From Acidobacteriota bacterium (GTDB taxonomy: Bacteria; Acidobacteriota; Thermoanaerobaculia; Multivoradales; SZUA-115): 8,179 nucleotides of DNA. The stretch's first letter is position 1; every line of letters begins with the position of its first letter. The stretch spans positions 1-8,179 of the forward strand of contig QIHU01000631.1 in assembly GCA_003231035.1 (NCBI GenBank). Direction: 5' to 3'. Position numbers and translations under genes: made by a program. The notes under the pieces were generated by a model. It was not told the DNA's origin. It saw nothing but the letters and a program-made list of their open reading frames with translations, and searched no databases. This document shows, piece after piece, positions 6,030 through 8,179 of the stretch.

Positions 6030-7136
6030 GTGAGCGAGAGTCGACGAATCCTGCATTGCGACATGGATTGTTTCTATGCCGCGGTGCATGTGCGCGACGA
6101 TCCCTCCCTCAGCGGCCTACCGGTGGTGATCGGCGGGAGCCCGCAAGGGCGCGGAGTGGTCGCCGCGGCTAGTTACGAGGCGCGAAAATTCGGTGTGCAC
6201 TCGGCGATGCCGGCGGCGCGGGCGGCGCGATTGTGCTCGCGGCTGGTCTTCATTCGGCCGGATTTCCCCCGCTATCGGCGCGAATCGGCGGAGATCTTCG
6301 CCATTTTTCGGCGCTACACCCCGTTGGTGCAGACGGTTTCGTTGGACGAGGCTTACCTCGACGTGAGCGAGCACCTCGAACCGTTCGGCAATGCCACCGC
6401 CCTGGCCAAGGATCTGCGCGCCGCGGTGCTGAAGGAACGGAAACTGACCGTCTCGGTAGGGGTCGGCCCCAACCGGTTGGTAGCCAAGATCGCCTCGGAC
6501 TACGACAAACCGGACGGCTTGACGGTGGTGCCACCCAAGAAAGTGCGCCGTTTTCTGGATCCGCAACCGGCACGCCGACTCCTGGGAGTGGGCCCGGCCA
6601 CCGAGCGCGCCTTGGCCGAGCTGGGCATCGCCACGATCGCCGACTTACGGGTTCAATCCAGAGAACTCCTAGAACGCCGCTTCGGCCGCCACGGTGGCGG
6701 CCTCTACCGCTACGCCAGGGGGATCGACGAACGCCCCGTCAACACCCACCGGGAGCGCAAGAGCCTGGGCCACGAAAATACCTACGCGAAGGATCTCAAC
6801 GGACTAGAACCGATGGACGCCGAGATCGTGCGTCTGGCCACCAAGGTCGCCACCGGCCTAATAAAACGCGACCTCTCGGCGCGCACCGTGGTCCTCAAGG
6901 TGCGCTACGCCGATTTCACCACCCTGACCCGCTCCCGAACCCTAGCCTGGCCCACCACCGACCCCGCCGAACTCGCCGCCCACGCCCACGCCCTCCTACG
7001 CAAGACCGAAGCCGAAAAACGCCCCGTGCGCCTGCTGGGAGTGACCGCTTCGGGTCTGGAAAAAGGGGCTGCCATTCAACTGCCTCTGTTCCCGTTGGAG
7101 GGGCGGGATGGGCCTCTCCCTTGGGGGTGTTTGTAG
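6030..7136 (+). CDS. dinB: DNA polymerase IV (Y-family translesion polymerase DinB)
   Basis: A complete 368-residue Y-family polymerase, slightly longer than E. coli Pol IV (351). It copies past damaged bases in the cytoplasm. The palm and fingers blocks are intact: DMDCFYAAV (11-19) with catalytic Asp11, the tyrosine Tyr16 at the steric-gate position (Phe13 in E. coli), SYEARKFGVHSAMP (48-61), and SLDEAYLD (104-111) with catalytic Asp106 and Glu107. SVGVGPNRLVAKIASDYDKP (142-161) and the thumb helix-hairpin-helix LLGVGPATERALAELGI (184-200) follow. The little-finger domain occupies about 240-345. Near the C-terminus, QLPLF (350-354) fits the beta-clamp-binding pentapeptide, followed by a 14-residue tail. 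Start GTG 6030 is chosen because the conserved first strand (ILHCDMD) needs an upstream start and ATG 6063 would cut into it. No usable Shine-Dalgarno precedes it (AGGAG overlaps the start), so a leaderless message is possible. The gene is transcribed away from the sigma factor and shows no LexA site. Confidence 0.96.
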   Translation: MSESRRILHCDMDCFYAAVHVRDDPSLSGLPVVIGGSPQGRGVVAAASYEARKFGVHSAMPAARAARLCSRLVFIRPDFPRYRRESAEIFAIFRRYTPLVQTVSLDEAYLDVSEHLEPFGNATALAKDLRAAVLKERKLTVSVGVGPNRLVAKIASDYDKPDGLTVVPPKKVRRFLDPQPARRLLGVGPATERALAELGIATIADLRVQSRELLERRFGRHGGGLYRYARGIDERPVNTHRERKSLGHENTYAKDLNGLEPMDAEIVRLATKVATGLIKRDLSARTVVLKVRYADFTTLTRSRTLAWPTTDPAELAAHAHALLRKTEAEKRPVRLLGVTASGLEKGAAIQLPLFPLEGRDGPLPWGCL

Positions 7137-7142
7137 CCTCGC

Positions 7143-7170
7143 TCGGCCTTCGGCCGATCTTGCTGCTTTT
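7143..7170 (+). terminator. Possible weak terminator after dinB
   Basis: Seven bases after the dinB stop, TCGGCC (7143-7148) and GGCCGA (7152-7157) form a perfect 6-bp stem with a TTC loop. The only T-run, TTTT (7167-7170), is 9 bases after the stem. This is more distant than in a standard intrinsic terminator, so termination may be weak or factor-dependent. Confidence 0.4.
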
Positions 7171-7191
7171 CTTCGGTACTATCTCCCGAAG
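7171..7191. repeat. Inverted repeat downstream of dinB
   Basis: CTTCGG (7171-7176) and CCGAAG (7186-7191) form a 6-bp inverted repeat around a 9-base loop, directly after the T-run of the possible dinB terminator. Its right arm is part of the first unit of the adjacent 11-bp tandem repeat. It could be a second hairpin of a compound terminator; no T-run follows it. Confidence 0.35.
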
Positions 7192-7203
7192 CTCTCCCGA
7201 AGC
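7182..7203. repeat. Perfect 11-bp tandem duplication
   Basis: TCTCCCGAAGC occurs twice in direct, abutting order (7182-7192 and 7193-7203). It sits just before the GTG at 7206, between dinB and a short frame that looks like a gene remnant. Replication slippage or a rearrangement scar could have made it; no insertion sequence is present now. Confidence 0.7.
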
Positions 7204-7205
7204 GG

Positions 7206-7394
7206 GTGAGGGCTCGTTCAGAAGACGCCCACAAACTGGCCCACTTCACCTTCATCGCCAGCCAAGTCGAGAAGCCCGGCACCCTGCGCGACCTCGACTA
7301 CAAGATCCACTTCGGCGAGCCCAGCCTCCTCGGCGTCCCCTTCACTCGTGTCGACGAAAACTGGGAGGACTCAATCTTCGGGCTGCGCGGGTAG
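7206..7394 (+). CDS. Short hypothetical ORF, likely a small gene or 3' remnant of one
   Basis: A 62-codon frame from GTG 7206 to TAG 7392-7394. I do not recognise it. From about codon 6 the codons end almost always in G or C, matching dinB. The residues look like a folded protein, with aromatic and acidic residues (KLAHFTFIASQVEKPG, DLDYKIHFGEP, VDENWEDSIFG), unlike the Arg/Pro/Ser-rich shadow frames elsewhere in the window. No ribosome site precedes the GTG. The frame is the same as dinB's and stays open from the dinB stop (7134-7136) onward. Its last 24 bases overlap the 3' end of the minus-strand frame at the right. It may be the tail of a gene whose 5' part was lost, or a genuine small gene; no function is assigned. 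Confidence 0.4.
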   Translation: MRARSEDAHKLAHFTFIASQVEKPGTLRDLDYKIHFGEPSLLGVPFTRVDENWEDSIFGLRG

Positions 7395-8179
7395 GCGTTT
7401 CGGAGCGGAGTTCTCGGCACAGGTGCCTGCCATCGGTCGAAGGGGATCGAAGGAGGGGAACTGAGCCAAGAATGTAAGCTCATCCTCGCTAAGGGCCATA
7501 TCCAGCCGAATATTGGTTGTTTCCTCGAGGAGAACCTGCCTTGGTAGGCTTGGCTTTGTGAGTTCAATGCCAGGAGGTCGGTGACGCCGCAGCATGGTGT
7601 CGACCATTGCAAGGAGATCCAGCACTTGGCCATCGAGATCCACCTCGGAGTCGTCACAAGCCATCCTGCGCACCTCCCTAATTAGCTCACCTGTCCCCTT
7701 CGGGGACCTGCGACCTAGCAGCGAAGCAAAGCCCTGGTCTTCCAGCCGATCGAGAATCGGTTCTTGCTCGAACTCTTGAGACGTCTCGTAAGTGAGAGTA
7801 ATTGCCTCAACATTGGATGCTCGAACTGTGACTGTGGCACCTTCGTCAAGGACCTGCTCAGCTCTTGCCACGAACTTGAGGCTATCGAGAGCATCCTTCG
7901 AGTTCTCAAAACGAAGAGCCGTTCGTACTGTCACCTCGATTTCCCATTTCGAAGCCTCATCGCGAAACAGCTCCCGCATTTCGCCTTCCCGCACTTTCTG
8001 GTCAGAGACAAGAACCACCAGGTCAGAATCTCGAATCTGCAAATACAAGACAGAGGCTACACAAGAGGGTAGATGCCTGATCAAGAGAGCAGTCTGACCG
8101 GCCGGTTCTCCATCCGGGCCACGCCATATCGACCCATGGATGCTCTCAAAGTCGGGGATCTGAGCACTCTCTCCTGCCA
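7371..8179 (-). CDS. Hypothetical protein, 5' end outside window
   Basis: An open frame of 269 full codons including the stop (268 visible residues), running in from the right edge and ending in TGA at 7371-7373. There is no stop up to the edge and no credible ribosome-site-backed start, so the true start is probably outside; TTG 8084 is the first in-frame alternative start seen. I do not recognise the family. The visible part is soluble, acidic and mixed alpha/beta, without signal peptide, membrane helix or metal-binding motif. Strands such as SVLYLQIRDSDLVVLVSDQK and ATVTVRASNVEAITLTYE alternate with charged helices (GTGELIREVRRMACDDSEVD, GQVLDLLAMVDTMLRR). Codons ending in A or T (GTA, ACA, GCA, AGA, CGA) are common, unlike the strongly GC-ending codons of dinB and the sigma locus, which suggests different ancestry. 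It converges on, and overlaps by 24 bases, the short frame after dinB. Confidence 0.65.
   Translation of the reverse strand, partial: AGESAQIPDFESIHGSIWRGPDGEPAGQTALLIRHLPSCVASVLYLQIRDSDLVVLVSDQKVREGEMRELFRDEASKWEIEVTVRTALRFENSKDALDSLKFVARAEQVLDEGATVTVRASNVEAITLTYETSQEFEQEPILDRLEDQGFASLLGRRSPKGTGELIREVRRMACDDSEVDLDGQVLDLLAMVDTMLRRHRPPGIELTKPSLPRQVLLEETTNIRLDMALSEDELTFLAQFPSFDPLRPMAGTCAENSAPKRLPAQPED

Noticed and set aside
5591..6172. Plus-strand frame of 193 codons opposite the sigma factor
   Set aside because: It spans the divergent promoter region and has no recognisable motif; the minus strand carries clear sigma regions 2 and 4.
6233..7477. Long plus-strand frame of 414 codons overlapping dinB
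   Set aside because: It is an Arg/Gly/Pro-rich out-of-frame shadow of dinB, which has all Y-family motifs intact. It runs past dinB only because stops are rare in GC-rich DNA.

Overview
The window is GC-rich bacterial DNA with dense, mostly leftward coding. The gene content (a sigma-70-like ECF factor of the NALRIRAHRIR type, a cysteine-free membrane anti-sigma-like protein, a secreted TPR-CHAT protein and an MviN/MurJ flippase) resembles what I know of Acidobacteriota and related environmental phyla. This assignment is an inference from gene style; there is no rRNA or other marker to confirm it.

Layout. On the minus strand, reading right to left, four genes form a co-directional run: an ECF sigma factor (5956-5312), a one-pass membrane protein that looks like its anti-sigma factor (5264-4218), the lipid II flippase murJ (4140-2449), and a large exported TPR protein entering a CHAT peptidase-like domain (2251 to beyond the left edge). 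Gaps within the run are 47, 77 and 197 bases. dinB (DNA polymerase IV, 6030-7136) is divergent from the sigma gene, and the two share a control region of about 73 bases. Downstream of dinB are a short hairpin with a weak T-run, an 11-bp tandem repeat, and a short open frame (7206-7394) that looks like a small gene or the 3' remnant of one. The right end (7371-8179, minus) is an unrecognised reading frame entering from outside the window; its codon use is clearly less GC-biased than its neighbours.

How the genes may work together. The most interesting unit is sigma factor, membrane anti-sigma and exported TPR-CHAT protein. A plausible but unproven model is an envelope-sensing circuit. The anti-sigma protein would hold the sigma factor at the membrane through its N-terminal helical domain and expose a coiled coil and a beta-rich domain outside the cytoplasm. 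The exported CHAT protein would be an output of the sigma factor, or a protease acting on the external part of the anti-sigma. MurJ inside the run would tie the circuit to peptidoglycan precursor export. The catalytic part of the CHAT domain lies outside the window, so protease activity cannot be judged here.

The right-hand 1 kb looks like an acquired or rearranged segment next to dinB: changed composition, a gene remnant, a tandem repeat and overlapping convergent frames. No rRNA, convincing tRNA, CRISPR array or transposase gene was found.
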